DNA of 64,000 bases from the NCBI RefSeq assembly GCF_020740795.1, contig NC_067282.1, positions 42,933,290 to 42,997,289 of the forward strand. The letters run 5' to 3'. Positions 21,040 through 36,000 of this stretch are shown piece after piece. The position numbers were made by a program, and so were the translations under genes. The stretch's first letter is position 1, and every line of letters begins with the position of its first letter. The notes beneath the pieces were generated by a model, which made no database searches, had not been told where the DNA came from, and saw nothing but the letters and a program-made list of their open reading frames with translations. The stretch comes from Apus apus. Taxonomy: Eukaryota > Chordata > Aves > Apodiformes > Apodidae.

Positions 21040-24000
21040 CCATTAAGGTACTGAGTCAGCTACATAAATAGATTAATTTTCATCCATGGATGTCCCTGAC
21101 ACCTGTCTGTGCTTTAAAGTCACAGGGACAAGAAAGATCACAAAACATAGAACAAATGGTAGAAACTGGATACAGTTCCAGTTATGGAACACATTTCTTA
21201 AGGGTTTATGGTAGGACAAATACAGAGAATAATTAACTATCTCAAGGAAACAAATTTTGCTCTTCCTAAGAGGTCTTCCCATTTTATGAGCACTGCAACA
21301 CTATCACACAATCTTCTCCAAAAGAAAGCCCTACTGATCAAAGTAACTGAAGAGGCAGGACCTATGATTCCTGTGTTGGGTGGTAGTATTCGTAGATGAG
21401 GTACTGTGTTGCAGTGAGAGGATGTCAGATGTGAACAGAAAGTGATGTCCTGAAAATGCTTAGCTCAGCTTTTTTTTTTTTTTTTTTTTTCCAGTTATGG
21501 GTTGGGAGAGTTGAGTTTAACTCTTCTGTTGTAAGCAGAGTGGAAACAGTGGAGATTGTGTGCGTACTTGGAAACCAGCCTGTTCTTTGAGTGTAGCCTC
21601 AGAAAGTGGAAGACCAGGACTCTGTTTGTATCTTTCTGTAAAGAGAATATCCCAGAAAGCCCTCCACAGAGCCAACAAAAGGGAGGCATTGAGGCTGTGG
21701 CACAGCATAGCAAAGAGTAAGCATAAGGACAAATATGAAGGGATTGTAGATGTCTGTTGAGAGATCACTTGTTGACTGGTGGCTTTTAGTTTAAAATATG
21801 TCAAGCTATTTATACCTCTTACTGAGTTTAAATAGGTAGTTATGTTGCAAAGGGGAAGTTTAGCTTGTTTTGGGTTCTAGAGCATTATTGATACAAATGG
21901 TTGAAAGGCTGACTTAGATCAGGCTTTGTACATTCTTCAGTAATTGAAAGCTAAGAAAAAAACCATGTATTTCACTCCTTTATTTGTACTTGCTGCTTCT
22001 GGCCTTGGCCCTTTATTATGATCTTTTTTGCTCCATTTCGTATTTCTGTTTTAATAACATAAACTAATTGTAACAAGGAAATCCTTACTATCTCCAACAC
22101 TGTTTAAGTGAATGGGGTGCTATGGTTGGAAAATAAGTGCTAGTGGTTAATGCAGTAGTTTATCTTACACTGAAGGTGGTGTTCCCTGCTTCCACATTTT
22201 CCTTGGCTTAAAGGACCAGCAGAATTAGTAACATCCAATTGTTGTTTTGCTGTAAAAACAATATGTATAACAGCTTATTTGGAAGAGTGGATTGATCTAG
22301 GTTGTGCCCATTACGAATAATTGGATCACAGTAACAGGTCTTCAAACGTTTTTCACAGCATAATGTAGTGTCCTGTTTTGAATCAGTGTCTCAGTAGCTG
22401 CACCTCTGGGCTGGGACATGCTAAAGCTCTTGCTCGCTGGGGCATTTTTAGAGGAATCCTGGGTCAGCTGGTTAGGCCAGCTTCCTGTGCACTGTGCATT
22501 GCTGCCTGTGTGATACCCTGGTTCAATATATACACCAGGAGGTGCTAAGTAGTGAGTTACAAAACTGCATGATGGATATGTAAAAAAAATACATACCTGT
22601 TATGGTGAAGATCAGGAGCACTAAGTCAGTGCTGCTCTTTTAGACACCCTGAAGAAACTACACAATTGGAAGGATAAGAATTTTGTGGGTGTAAAATTTG
22701 TCACATTTTTTATGGACTGGAAAGTGTTCTCTTTTTTCCTCCTTCACTGCAAATTTTGAAAAAAAAAAGAAATTAAAAAAAAATATCATAAATGGACTGT
22801 ATTTATTATGAGGTCCTGAAATACATCACTTAAGGATATTAAAGAATTTGTTATACATCTTGAAGAATAATAAGAATAATGCACCTCATTAAATTACAGC
22901 CGTGTCTTTGCTTCTCAGATGCATTTTGACCTGCTATATAGAGCTGAAGTTTCTACAGCTGCTGCCATCTTGTCACTACAGTCATTTTAATTAATTGTCT
23001 GAAAGATGCCTTCACTAAAAAGCATTGAAAGATCATACCTTCATTTTAATTCCTCAGATGTCATAATGAAAGAAATAGGACACATCCTCATAATACCTAA
23101 ACAATAAAATGTTGTTTGGGTGCTTCCTGTATTTCTAAAAAGGAATTTCTCTTCCAAAACTAACAGTTTTTTGTAATATGCCTCTAGAAATTATGTAAAA
23201 AGAATTTAGAGCAAAATATCTTGCATTTATATTTGTATTACAGATTAGTTTAAGAAGACTTGGATACTTAAAGGGCTGATGAATACAATCATCTATTTGT
23301 CAATTTATAGAAATTATAATATAAGTGTTTTTTCTGTTTTTTGTTTTTCTTGCTGATAATTCCACCAGACATACTTTACGCAGTTTTACTGCATTCTAGG
23401 AGGAAAAAGATTAGCTTCAATTTAACAAAGTTAAAAAATTCCCATGCTTTAATGAAAAAGTTACAAAATATTTATTGTCTTAATTGGTTTATTAGATGTA
23501 GTCTTTCCCGTTTCCTAAAGCCATAGATATATTTTGATTTTTACAATGGAAGTCTTAACTGTAGCTTTGTTGTGATAGTGATGCTTTAGTCCACTGAGCA
23601 GAAGTACAATAAAATGGAGGCTTTGCTGGTATCTTGGTTTGCATTTGCATTTAGAAGAGGATTCCAACAGTTCTCCCCACAAAAGCTCTCTTTTGCATCT
23701 GAGTGACTGGAAGTGTTTGTACATTTTGGCAGTTTTTATGCTTTCATGTTTCCAGCTTGTATATAAATACCACAGTAAAATGTGGAAAACTCAGAGTCTT
23801 GAGTACAATGTCTTAGTATTTAGGACGTGGCATTCTTGAAATACACTGTGCTGAAATGCTGCCCAACTTTAATTGCACCTAAATTTCAAAGTTTGTTTTG
23901 TTTCAGTGTCCTCACTTTGTTTCTATATGCAAGTGACAAAGTGGGAGAGATACGGCTACTTTGGACAATATTCAAATTTTGCACTAGGTACTTCAGAAGT

Positions 24001-27000
24001 CTTGTTTTTTCTTACCCCACTTACCCTTCCCTTATCTCCATCAGCCCCATAAATAAATGTCCTGCTGGCTGTGTAACTGTTGCCAGAAGAACTGTTTTAA
24101 AGTGCTGAAGTAAAAACCTCAATGCCTAACAGTTAATAATAGGTTTAAGTAGTGATACCAACAATGTAAACAGCATAGGTTTTACCACATAAATATCTAA
24201 ATTAACTTATTATAACCTGCCTATGTGAGTTTATTGCAATGTCTTTTACTATTAACTAATATTTAGACATACAGACCTACAGTTTGTGGTGATTTAGAAT
24301 AGAATCAAGTAGGCTGGAAGGACCTCTAGAGTTCCGTAGTCCAGCCATGTTCTGTTCAAAACTTGTTGTGTAGGGGCTTGTCAAGTTCTGAATTCCTCAA
24401 AGGACAGAGACTCCACGGTCTCCTGGGCAGCCTATACTAATGTTTGACTATGTTCATTATTTTTTACATTTTCAAATATGTTCCTTATAAAATTTAAATT
24501 TCCTGTGTACTGTTGTATGTTTGTTGTTTCTGATTGTTCTGTTGTGCACTGCTGAGATGAGTCTGTCTCCATCATCTCTGCATGCTCTCTTAGCTAGTTG
24601 AAAACGGTAATAATCAGAAGAGAAGGAAGGGCCTTCTGGAATACTAGAGGAAAAAGGAGAAATTCAGAAGTGTAGATGAGATGGGGGGAAGGAATTCCAA
24701 AAGTGACTTTTTGTTGAATGGACCAGTGAAACACCAAGAAGTGTTGTTCAGGAAGGTATTTTAACACAAGAAGAAAAGAGACAATTGCAAATACGACAAC
24801 GAGTAGAAATAATGCTCTGAAAAAGTTAAACTAGATGCTGATGTGGTGATTTTGTTGCTGTTCTTCCTCACCTCCTGTAGGACTTCTGTAATGCAGCCAA
24901 GTACTTGCATATTTATGTTTTAAAGTAAATGTTCAAAGGCATATACATTAAAAATAGTAAGCAATGTGATAAGCAGTGACTGAAAAAGAATATCTAATAC
25001 TCTATTGTGCAGACGTAAATAAAGCTACTCTATATAGTATCTTTACGAGAAAGTGAACAGCTGAAAGTGAGTCAGCTCTCAGATGCAGTGTAAAGTACCC
25101 TAACTGCTCTGTCCTGTAGGTATCTGTAGAATAAAATGGCTTGAGTAATTGCTGAATAATTGGAATGTAAAGCAGCAAAGGTCACTCCCTATGAATGACA
25201 CTGTCTAAAAAGCTAACAAAACTGCTTGCTGTCCTACAACAAGAATGCTTTTGTCAGTGGGGGAGTAGTTGCTTCACCTCCTTGTGCATAACTGACTCCT
25301 TTCTCTACCAGTATGTTTGGTCTAGGAAAAGACAGAGAGAGAATCCAAGGAGGTTTAATTTAGTTATTACTAAGGTATTTGTATAACTTGCCAAGCTGTT
25401 GCTTATGTCATCTCTTTTTATGACCTTCCCATGTCACATCTAAATGGATTTTTGTCCCTCTAAAGAACTTCCCCTGATTCCTATGAATTTGTTTTTATTT
25501 CTACAAAATTTATTCTCCCTGACCTCACTAGATACAGTCTTACCTTCTTTTGCCCAGTTGCAAAAGATTACTTAGCTGGCTATGTCATTGTCTGAACTTT
25601 TTTATTTCTTTGCACATCCTAATGTAAAAAATAAGCCCTGTGTATTTGTTTAAAGGGTTGTTCTCACTTTGCCATCTATTATTCATCTGTTACCCATCTG
25701 GCAGTCTCTTAGACAGATTTCATGCTGGCTGTTTGTGTAATCTACTTACTAAATTTTCAGAAGGATATCTCTTGTCATGTTTTTTTTCCCAGGCCTGAAT
25801 GAAACCCTCTCCTTAGTATTTTGTTTGCTATGATTCTACAGTAAAGTTGTTAGGCTGCTTGTGTGTTAGGCTGCTGTCATGCTAAGCATAAGGTCTTGCT
25901 GTTCCTCTTTAGTGCTGACCATCATTTCTAGTAGTTACTTTCATTGTATACTGAAATTTTAAATTTCTTAGATTGTAAAGTTTCTAGGCAGCTGGGTAGC
26001 ATGAGTAATGAAAGGCAGTCTGTATCTGTGGAGTTGAAGTTATGAGGAATATTTTGTTCAGGAGTTTTAAGAGCTGTTCTTAGGTTTAGGGAGCATTTTG
26101 TTCATTTCGGATTCGTGGGTGTTTTTTATTTTGGTTTGTTGTGGGGTTTTTCTCCCCAGGGGTGTAGAACAGGATAGGAGAACCTAAATTATTTGACCAG
26201 TAGCCTTATCTGATCTTTGTAGCACTGCTTTCTTTTGGTAAGTGTTGGGTTTATTTTGGGGTTTTGTAAATTTTTTTCAAGTAATCTTGCAAAATAAGAA
26301 ATGGTATTTTTGCATTTCCTACAGTTCTGAATAACAGCAGTAAAAAAGATAGAAAGATTAGTTATTGGCTTCATAAGGAGAGTACCAGAAGTACAAATAA
26401 ATATAAATAATATTTTAATGCACTCTCTTTCCCTTCAGATTTGATTATAATTGTTTTTTAACAAAGTGGTAATTATCCTCACAACCTAGAGGCTTGGCAG
26501 AGAAGTTCAAAATACACTGTCTTATGTTTCATCAGCTGGTGAATACTTAACACTTTCCCTTTTCCCCCTTTTCATTAAAAAAAATATATAATTTGTCCTT
26601 CTTCCCAATCTTGCCAAGACTTAAAGAACCAAAAGAGCTTGGTGTTACATAAGCAATCCTTTTAGTTTGTTTTCTTACTGTACTTCAAAACTGTCTTGTT
26701 TTTGAAACTAGTCGAAAGGTTCTGCAAAGCCTTAATTATGACTTGTGCTCAGACTCACCAGCCTCTACAGAAGAGAGCAACATTTTCTGAAGCTTGATAA
26801 AGACACTTTATTTTCCTCCTTGCCCCCCTTTTTCTCTTTGAATTTATGTTTAATCCATGTTTTTTATTATTAGTAGGTAGTGTAAGAAAAAAAGAAAAAT
26901 ATGGACAAGGGTTTTTTGGCCTTATGAAAAGAAAAATCTCCATATTTTACAGTGCAGCCAGAATAAAATACTGAGCTAGCTCTGTGTTGTTGGAGCTGTA

Positions 27001-30000
27001 TAGGTTATTGTAGACACACAGAAAGCTCTATTAATTTTCTCAAGATCATTTAAACTTCTTTCAAACTTGAATAGTTTTTGCTTGCCCTTTTTTGTTTAAT
27101 GACTTGCAGTGTAAAATAGAAACAGAATAATACAGTTAAAATGTACATTTTTCACCCTCAAAACTGGCTGCAAACTGCAGCTCCATTCTTTTAATAAACT
27201 TAAGGGTATGTATATTTTCTATTATTTTGCCCTGGTGTACAAGCTATTCCTAGATGATGTTGGTAAAAATCTTCCTTACTTCATGCATGCTTGTTGTCCA
27301 TACGTTCAGGCTTGGTAGAAACTGTCTCCTTTATATAAGTATTGAGAATCAGCCCCTTGGCTATGTCCTCTGAAAGACAACCAACTAGTCTCTTGCCTGG
27401 TACAAGCTGAAATTGGCATTTGAAGGGATCTCTTGTTAGATGAAGACACTTGTATTTTTGTATGTTCTTGTGTTTAGTTTTAATAAAACATTAATTTGGG
27501 ATATTTCTTACAGTTACATCTATGTAGGTATGAATCTGTTCAGACAGGGCAGAATTATGACTGAATCCTTTAGTGTATGTGTAAAGCTGCTCACTGGATG
27601 GGTTATCAAAAGGAGAGTAATCTGTGCCTTTCATTTTGGCTTATCATCTTAAGTGATTCTTAAACATCTTTACTGTAAATGTATCAAAAAATAGATTTCC
27701 TCAAATAGCTTTGGTCAGGAAGTATGATGAAGCTGTTAAAGTAATCTTTCCCCTCTAAGAAAGATAGTGGGCAAATTACTGTGGTCTTCCACAGTATCAC
27801 TTTTGGGAACAGTGTTGGGAACTGCAGAGTTGAGTTTTGTTGAGACTAAAGAAATGCTTTAGGAGTTGGTTCCTTTTCCTTTAAAGAGGGTATAGGAATA
27901 TTACTTGCTGCATGTTTTTTTTTCAGGCATTTAAATTTGCAATCGTTTATCAGTAGACTTTCCTTATTTTAAAATAAGAGTCTCAGGTGACTGGTTAAGA
28001 TTTTCCTATAGAATATGGGTTTTCTGGCAAAAATATAGTAGGTTGTGAAATGCGTAATTTTTAGAATCTATTCAGAGTTCTCTAATCTCTTAAGATTTTA
28101 TCCAAAATCTATTTATTTTACCAGTAGAAGTAACGTTTCCAAATAGGATTCATGTGTGCCACAGTGTACACTTAGCTTTTGCTTGTAGTTATAAATGGTC
28201 GGTGTGCATAGTAACAATAGCGTTTGAATTCAGTTAGGTTCTTCTAGCCTGTGGTAATAGAAATAGTTCCTGTTTTTTTTAATAATGTATAGTTATTAAT
28301 TTTGCAACTATCATTGTGGTCATAGATGAGTAAAAAAGGAGTATTGGATTAAAAAGTGAGCACACAATTGTAGACTAAGGTTGTCAAAGCTTAGTTAGGT
28401 GCTACAGTCTTTCTTGTGTCCTTAAGTGGCTTTATGTTAGGTGGAATATCCAAAATCACTTTCTGTATTGTGACACACAGCTGTGTTACAGGAAAGATGA
28501 TCAGAAAGCCTCTGGCTTAGACTATGTTAAAAAGTTCTAAAGAAGCAACTGAGAAGTACTTGAAGATTAATTATTAATGTCTAATGATCTGGCACTTAAT
28601 ATTTTTCTGCTTCAAAATATTTTACTAGATCATAGTTCAAACAGATTTTTCATGTAAGTGAACACCTTAAAAGGTACACCTGTTAAAATCTGTAGTCTAG
28701 TATCTCTTTGCTCAAAAGGCTGGTGAAGATCACAGGTTTTTTGAGTTGTTGAAACCCAGCAGCTCCAATATGAGTACAGATGTCAGATACTCTGAAGTAC
28801 TCATGAAGTCAAATAATAAATTTATTCATAGGTTGTCTGACCCATGATTTATAAAGTTAATATTCAGTACTCTTCTATTTTTTGACAAAACATTTTCAAA
28901 ATGCCTGAATGCTTTAATGCTTTAGTAAATAGTGCTGGAGAATGTTTTCACTTCCCTTTCATAAAGCTAAACAGATAAACTGTGGGACTTTGGTATGTCT
29001 TTCGTAGTACAGTGATTTATTCAGCCTTATTTATTAAAACTTGAATCTCATTTATTCTTGTTTATTCTTAAATTTTGGAAAGCATTTCTAAAAAGATAAG
29101 TATATGATTGTACTTATTTAATACTCTCTTTTTTTTTTCTTTTCCAGTTTCTCAAACAGTTAGGTATACATCCTGACTGGCAATTTGTAGATGTTTATGG
29201 TATGGAACCAGAACTGCTTAGCATGGTGCCAAGACCTGTCTGTGCAGTGCTGCTTCTCTTTCCAATAACAGAAAAGGTAAATGCTTGTTTAATAAGCAAC
29301 AAATCAATTTTGTTGTAAATGAAACAGGAATGAACGGTTTGAATCTTGTACATTGATGTCGTAGTAGGATCAAGGTGAGAGTCTAACCTTACTCATTAAA
29401 AACAAGAGCAGCAAAATGCTTCCTTCAGAACCTTCTTTTGATAACCTTACATGCGTATTTCCAATTTCTTTTCAAGTTGGAGTGGGAAAAGCAAATGTAG
29501 AAGCACAGAGGAATATGCCTCATGTTTTTCTGTTGCAGATAATTTAAGGCTTTGGTTTTTTAATATGCACTGTGAAATGGCTTGATTCTGCTACTTTTAA
29601 CAGAGAGCTACAATAGCATAAGCAAAATAAGATGTAGGGTGTAGGACTCTGTCAAATGGAAGTACTTCTTGAGTTTTCTTACTGTTGCACTGACAAAACT
29701 TCAATCCACTTTCAGTACAGTCGTCAGTACCAATGTGACTTTTGCTGCTTGGACAGATGTGGCAAATTTCTAAGATGAAAGAAAATTGCCCCTCCTCCTT
29801 CTTCCTCTAAGTTAGACTTTAAAAGACTTGATTTGGTTTAATCTTCAAGCCTGCTTATTTTGTGTCATCATATGGTTCTAAGTAGAGAAGACAACCATCT
29901 TGCATTTCTCCTTCAAGTGTTACCTAGGTTGAAATGTGTAATTCATATTGATCTTTCAGTTTATAAAAATCTTACGTGATTGTGATAAGGTCAGCCAAAA

Positions 30001-33000
30001 AGTTTGAGGTGAATCTGCCCAAACTTCTTCCTTTTTTTGTGTGTCTTAAAAAGAACATGTGGTTTATAAGGACAAAGGAGTTAGCTATTAAAGTTTAACT
30101 TCTATAACAAAACATATATTTAAATAGAAGAGTGACTAGGTCAGTTCTCTTATTCATTGGGTTCTGTAACCCTTTGCACTCCCAGTTTTTCCAAAACAGC
30201 TATGCAAGCAGTACTTTTCAGGCTTGATTTCAGTCATCTTGATGGTTTTGAATTTATTCAACTCCTAACTGTCATCTCCTGACTTCAGAAAATTTCCTTT
30301 CCGTCAACTTTGAGGCATTGTTTTCTATGTGCTGTGGCTTGTCTGGCTGCTTGAGCTACAGGTCTGAGCTCCTTCTGTGACTGTCACCTTTCTTTTGCCC
30401 CCTGCCTGTGCAAACTTCTGTTCTTGGATCATGCTATGGGCACGTCATCCTGTGGCAAAGAAGAACTTCTTGTTTCAGAAGGTGTATGCAATTTCATCCT
30501 GAAGAAGCCTATGACAAACAGAACCAGAGAATCAGCATGTGCTCTGTTGCATTGATCAATCAAATATGACCGCCAGCCAAATACTTGAGATTTTCTCCAG
30601 CATGTTAATCCTTCAGAAACATAAGGGACACAAGTGTTTCTATCAACTGCTTAATCTTTCATGTGAAGTCCCAATGTTCTGTAACTATTTTGTTGACTTG
30701 TAGATAAGTGATGTCAAATTAAAATGCTTTGTACGTGCACTTACTTGGACCATCCAGAACAGTCAGATAAGTTGCAAGTGTGGAATCGTGATGCTGGAAA
30801 AATGTCTTGTTTCAATTTGTCACTGATGGTACATAGAGTCTGAGAGAGATTTTTAAAGGGTTTTCAGGAAGAGTTCCTTGAGAACATTTGCATTCAAAGT
30901 TTACTTTTGTCATACTTGTATATAAAGCTTGTCTACTTCAATTTTTATTTTTGTCTTCAAAAGAACCTGGCAAAAGAAGCAAAGGAGGGAGAAAGAACAG
31001 TGTTGTCTGGAACATTTGCAGTTTTCTTTCATTTTTTTTTCCTGTTAGAGAAGAAAATTGTAAAATAAAACAAACAAACAGGAACTAACCAACCAACTGA
31101 AAAACCCTAAAAACACCCCCGTTGCAAAGAACCACCAAGCCACAACCAACAAAAAAACCCTAAAAAATCAACACACAATATAACAGGTTGTAGTCAATTA
31201 GGAGCTTTACAAAACAAGTCCTTCAGGTTGTTCAGTCAAGCTAAATTAATCTTATTCTATATTCTTGAAAAAATTAAATGTAAAAATGGAACATGTAAGG
31301 CTGCTTCATGCTGATTAAACACATGAAGTGTTTCAAAATGATGTTTCAAGTGTGACTTTTTTTGGCTAGTGATAAGGTATTGATTTAAGAAACAATATAG
31401 AGCTGTTGAGTACATTAACATATACTTGTTGGACCACATGTGTTAGGCATTAGAAATTGCAGCTTGAGGTGTTTTTTTAATTAGTTAGCTGCTGGTCTTT
31501 TAAAATAATTTTTGCTTGGATCACATAGCCAGTATCTATTTGTATCATTTGTGAAATGTCCGTGACTTTCCTTCTAGTATGAAACCTTCAGAACAGAAGA
31601 AGAAGAAAGAATAAAAGCTAAGGGGCAAGATGTCAAACCATCAGTGTATTTCATGAAGCAGACCATTAACAATGCCTGTGGAACAATTGGACTAATTCAT
31701 GCCATTGCAAACAACAGAGATAAAATGAACTTTGGTAAGTTTTGTTGGCATGATGGGTGGGGTTTTTTTTGTTGGCTTTTCCCTTTTTTTCCTTGACTGT
31801 GGAGAGGCATGGAGGGAAGGATACATTTTATATTGTTGTCTCTGAATATAACCATTTATAGAAGACGATCTCTATTCAAAGAGCATTTCTACCCATAATT
31901 ATAAAAACAATATTTCATACTAATCCATAAACTGAAGCACTCAAAACATTGCAAACTGCAGCAGGTGGCAGCCTTCAGTGTCTTCAAGATATGATGTAAT
32001 TATATCTTTAAATATATTGTTGGGTATAAGCATTCGGTAAGCTTTACATGAATCTGGAGTTAAAGCAAGACTCTAATTATGTATTTTTTTATTTTTTAAA
32101 GAAACTAATTCTTCGCTGAAAAAGTTCCTAGAAGATTCATTATCTATGACTCCTGAAGAGAGGGCCAAATATCTAGAAACTTATGAAGTTAGTATCGTGT
32201 TTTTACTGCTATTTAAAATGGTATAAGAATTACTTGCATGAGCAGGTACTGTCCTTAGGACTTGACCCAGTGAAGCACTTAAAACAGTTTTATTTTAAAA
32301 GTCACCTTGTGATCAGTTGCTACAAAGAAAAACCTGCTTTGGTAGGTTAAATTATTCCTGTCTACCCTCAACTCAGTCAGCAGAATGGATTTTGTCAAGG
32401 TTCCTCATCCATATTAATTCACTGGCTTAGTTTAAAATGACTTTGAAATGGATGAGAAATGTGTGCATAATCTTTTTGGTGGGTTTAGGATGCAGTTTAA
32501 TGGACAATTTAAGCTGATCTGGGACTATAGTTAAAAGGACAGTCCTGCTGCCTCCTTTCATTTGTGCCTTCTAGCCATCTCCTTTTGGCTCCAGCATTTT
32601 GAGGTACACAAAGAGCTGATTTTGCTGAAATACAATCTCCTTCCTCCAGCACCTTGAACAACTAGATGAGCTAGTTTGTACTGTGGTTAGCCATATTGTC
32701 AGTGCTGTTTGAAAGGATGCTGCAGAAATGTGGGCAGTGGCAAAAGGGATGAACAGGACAATTGCTCCTGATGATAGTGATGATCCTTTCTCAAAATCTT
32801 GACAATTTCCATGTCTGAGTTTGATTTGTGTTATTGTGAAGGCCTCAGGAGTGTTAATATATGGCGGAGGGGAGGTATTAACAAGCAGAAACAGTAGTGG
32901 TTCAATGACATTTTCTGTAAAAATGTTGGACACGAAATGTCTGATCAGAGCTCCTATCCAAAGCATGTGATCTGGTCAAGAAGTGATATATAACAAAAAC

Positions 33001-36000
33001 ACTTGCCTGGAGTGTTTTTTTTGTGTAGAACTGTCATTGCAACCAGTTAGGTATTTTATTTTAATTTACTGTGATGAAGCTGAAGTATTGGTCTTCCAAG
33101 ATCCTTGGAAATTGAAATTATTTGTTTATGTATTTTTTAATTTATTTATTACAAGCACTCAACAAAAATAGTTACATCTCTGGCATTTGATAAAATGAAG
33201 AGCATACAACGATTCTTAAAACATAGAAAATCTCTCATTTCAAATCTGATTGAAATATGTTTTAATTTTAGGCTATTCGTGTCACTCATGAATCCAGTGC
33301 CCATGAAGGTCAGACTGAGGTATTCATTTTTTTAAAAAACATTTTGTTAGTAACTACTTTGAGTTTAATACAATTGAAATGTAAGCAATCGTATATTGAA
33401 GGTTTACAGTGAATGGAGATCATCGCTTGGTTTGCAGTGTTGTGTCAGTCAAAAATTGGGGCACAAAATCAAGTGGAATTGTTGGAAGGGACACCAAACC
33501 TGAAGCTTGCTTGTGTTTTTTTGGTTTTGCTTTTCTTTTTTCCTTTTTAAGCTTTTATATAACTTGAGTGACCTTTTCAAGCTTAATTTTGGAGCAAACC
33601 AGCCAATATAGTAGTATTTTTAATTAAAATTGAGGTTTAATGTTGCAGATTTGTAGGAAAGATTGTAAGATTCATAGTAGTCATACAAGTTGAATAAATA
33701 TTTTTATAAGATTCTGTAAGTTTTACTTTGGAAAAAAAAAATAGTACAATACTTGGTTTGCCATTGTTTTTGTGGGTTTTGTATATAAACACTAATTCAG
33801 CTCAGTTCTCACTAATACATTTATTTATAAGCTTTCATCCCCCAACACATTGAGTGATATATAAAAAAATGCCAAACCCAACCCCAAAACCAAAAAAAAT
33901 CCTTTAAATAAAAAAATAACATTCAACATTTTTCTGTTTCAGTCATACTAAGGCAGTTTGCCATCTTTCCAGTTTAGATTTCAGTGTCTGTTCCACAAAA
34001 AGAAAATTGATTAGATTGTTGCTAGCAGTGTTTTGTGTGACAAAGACAGGAATCCTCCTTTGTTTGGCTGTGTCTCCAATGGCTCATCTGCTTTCTTTGT
34101 TTCTCTCTAAAGTACAGTAGGTGAGGTTTTCTTTCTTCTTGTGGCTTGTACAGTGTCTTCTAAGTAATGCAGGAGAAAGAAAAGCAGTTATTTCTGCCTC
34201 TCCTTGCCCCAGGTATCAGGTATTTGACAAGATATTGCTTGTATAACTTTACTATTAGTGGACTGCTGGATTCTACATTCCAGTTAATGATTGCTGGAAG
34301 AGAAGGATTACAGGGGTCAGTTTCCTTCTGTGATTGATCATGTGTGTGTGATCTATGTAGATGAAGCTTTAAGGTGAGTTGCTAAGCAAATGGGTTGAAG
34401 CTGAGAGCTAGAGTCTTGCCTCCAGGAGTGCTTTAACAGGCTTCTTAAGTTTGATAGCTGTGAATAATTTGCCTATTTTTCAAAGGGGGAAAACAAAATG
34501 GGGCTGTGTTCCTAGCCGTTTTGATGGTCAACTTTTTATATTCTATGTAAAATTTTCACAGGTCATCTATAGACTGGATTAGAACTGAGTTTTTTGGGGA
34601 GGTTTTTTGTATTAGAATATGTGAGGTTTTTAATGAAGTTTACTGTTTTGTTTTGTTGTTGGGTTTTTTTATTAAATGACTTAAATATTTCCTTAAAACC
34701 AGGTTTGTTTTTTTTTTCTTTAAGAGACTAAATTTTAAGAACAGTTAAGCAGCTTTAATTTAGTTAATTAATTTCAGGTTTGCAAATTAGATGTATTCTA
34801 AATTTAGATTTATCCTTCAGGCCAGGTTTTGAACCAGATTTGATCCAAGTTCTGTGTTAAGACTCTTGCTTTCTTTGGCTCCTGGTCTCACTTTTTTGCT
34901 ACAGTGAAGCAACTAAATAGATAAAGCAGTCCTGTAGGTATTTCTGTGTGTAAAAAATGTAATTCTGTTGAAAATTTCTTTAGTAGTAAGCAGTAGTATC
35001 TGGGAAAAGTTCCACAGGAGAAGTGTGTTGGATTCAGGCGTTTCAAAGGAGGTTTGATTCTGGTCTCATGTCCTAGCATCATAATGATGGCAGTTAATGT
35101 AAGGCTCTTGAAAAGCTTTTCCATTAAACTTTATACTGCTGAAGCTTACACTTCCTCAAGTGACAGGTATTTCATATTCAAAGGTGCCAAAGAAAAGGAT
35201 TAGGAATCTAGGTTTTTATGATAAGGCTTCATGGATCCAGCTCCCTCTGCTTTCTATGTGATAGTTCCTGAAAGGCAGCTGTTGTTGAGACTAGAATAGT
35301 TGACAGCTATGCAGTATATCCTCTTTGTTCTTTCATGAGTCTTCTCCTGAGCATATACTTTTGTTTATAATATCTAGGATATCTGAAGATGTGGAAAATA
35401 TAACCTGCTTCTTTAGAGAACTGCACACTCTTTTAAGCTGGTCCTTATATTGCTTCTTCATGTTTGAGTTTTTCTGTTTGTTTTTCATTTGTATTTTTTT
35501 TCTTTTCCTTTTTGTTCTCCTTGGGCCTGCTTCAGCAGTTCCTAAATGCTGAAACACTGTACTACCTTGCATCTTAACACTTCTGATACCCTCTTATAAA
35601 AAAAAACAAAAACAAACTGAAAAATGCCACAACTCTTCAAAAATATTTAGAAGACAATAGTGTTTGTTTATAGTAGAGCATCCACATTAATTGTCTAATC
35701 TGCAGTGATAATTAATGAAGTTATGGCAAAATCTGAGGGAGGAAAATTAGCAATTAATGGCATTTATCAGGGTTAGGTTCATAATCTGTCTTTCTTGTTT
35801 TACTGTCTTGGGTTGTTTTATTTCAAAACAATCGTAACTATTTTCAAGTAATAGATCAGAGAATCTGAGGGGAGAATATTTTGAAAACAGGAAAAGGTAT
35901 CATTACATGAAAGAGACTTCCAGGTCTAGAGTCGTTTGCAGACCAAATACCCCTTTTGAATGTGGACTTGGGGAAGAAACTGATTTTCTATCCTGCATAT

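Larger units (their letters stand above)
17657..29147 (+). other. UCHL3: UCHL3 intron 2 (11.5 kb)
   Basis: AT-rich intron without recognisable genes. It contains one old minus-strand CR1 fragment at about 24296-24450 and long T runs at 19396-19411, 21006-21033 and 21470-21490. Scattered open frames shorter than about 95 codons show no family features. Confidence 0.8.
29277..33271 (+). other. UCHL3: UCHL3 introns 3, 4 and 5
   Basis: Intron 3 is 29277-31577, intron 4 is 31735-32101 and intron 5 is 32188-33271, interrupted by exons 4 and 5. Intron 3 carries a low-complexity A/C tract near 31066-31172. Nothing else recognisable. Confidence 0.8.
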
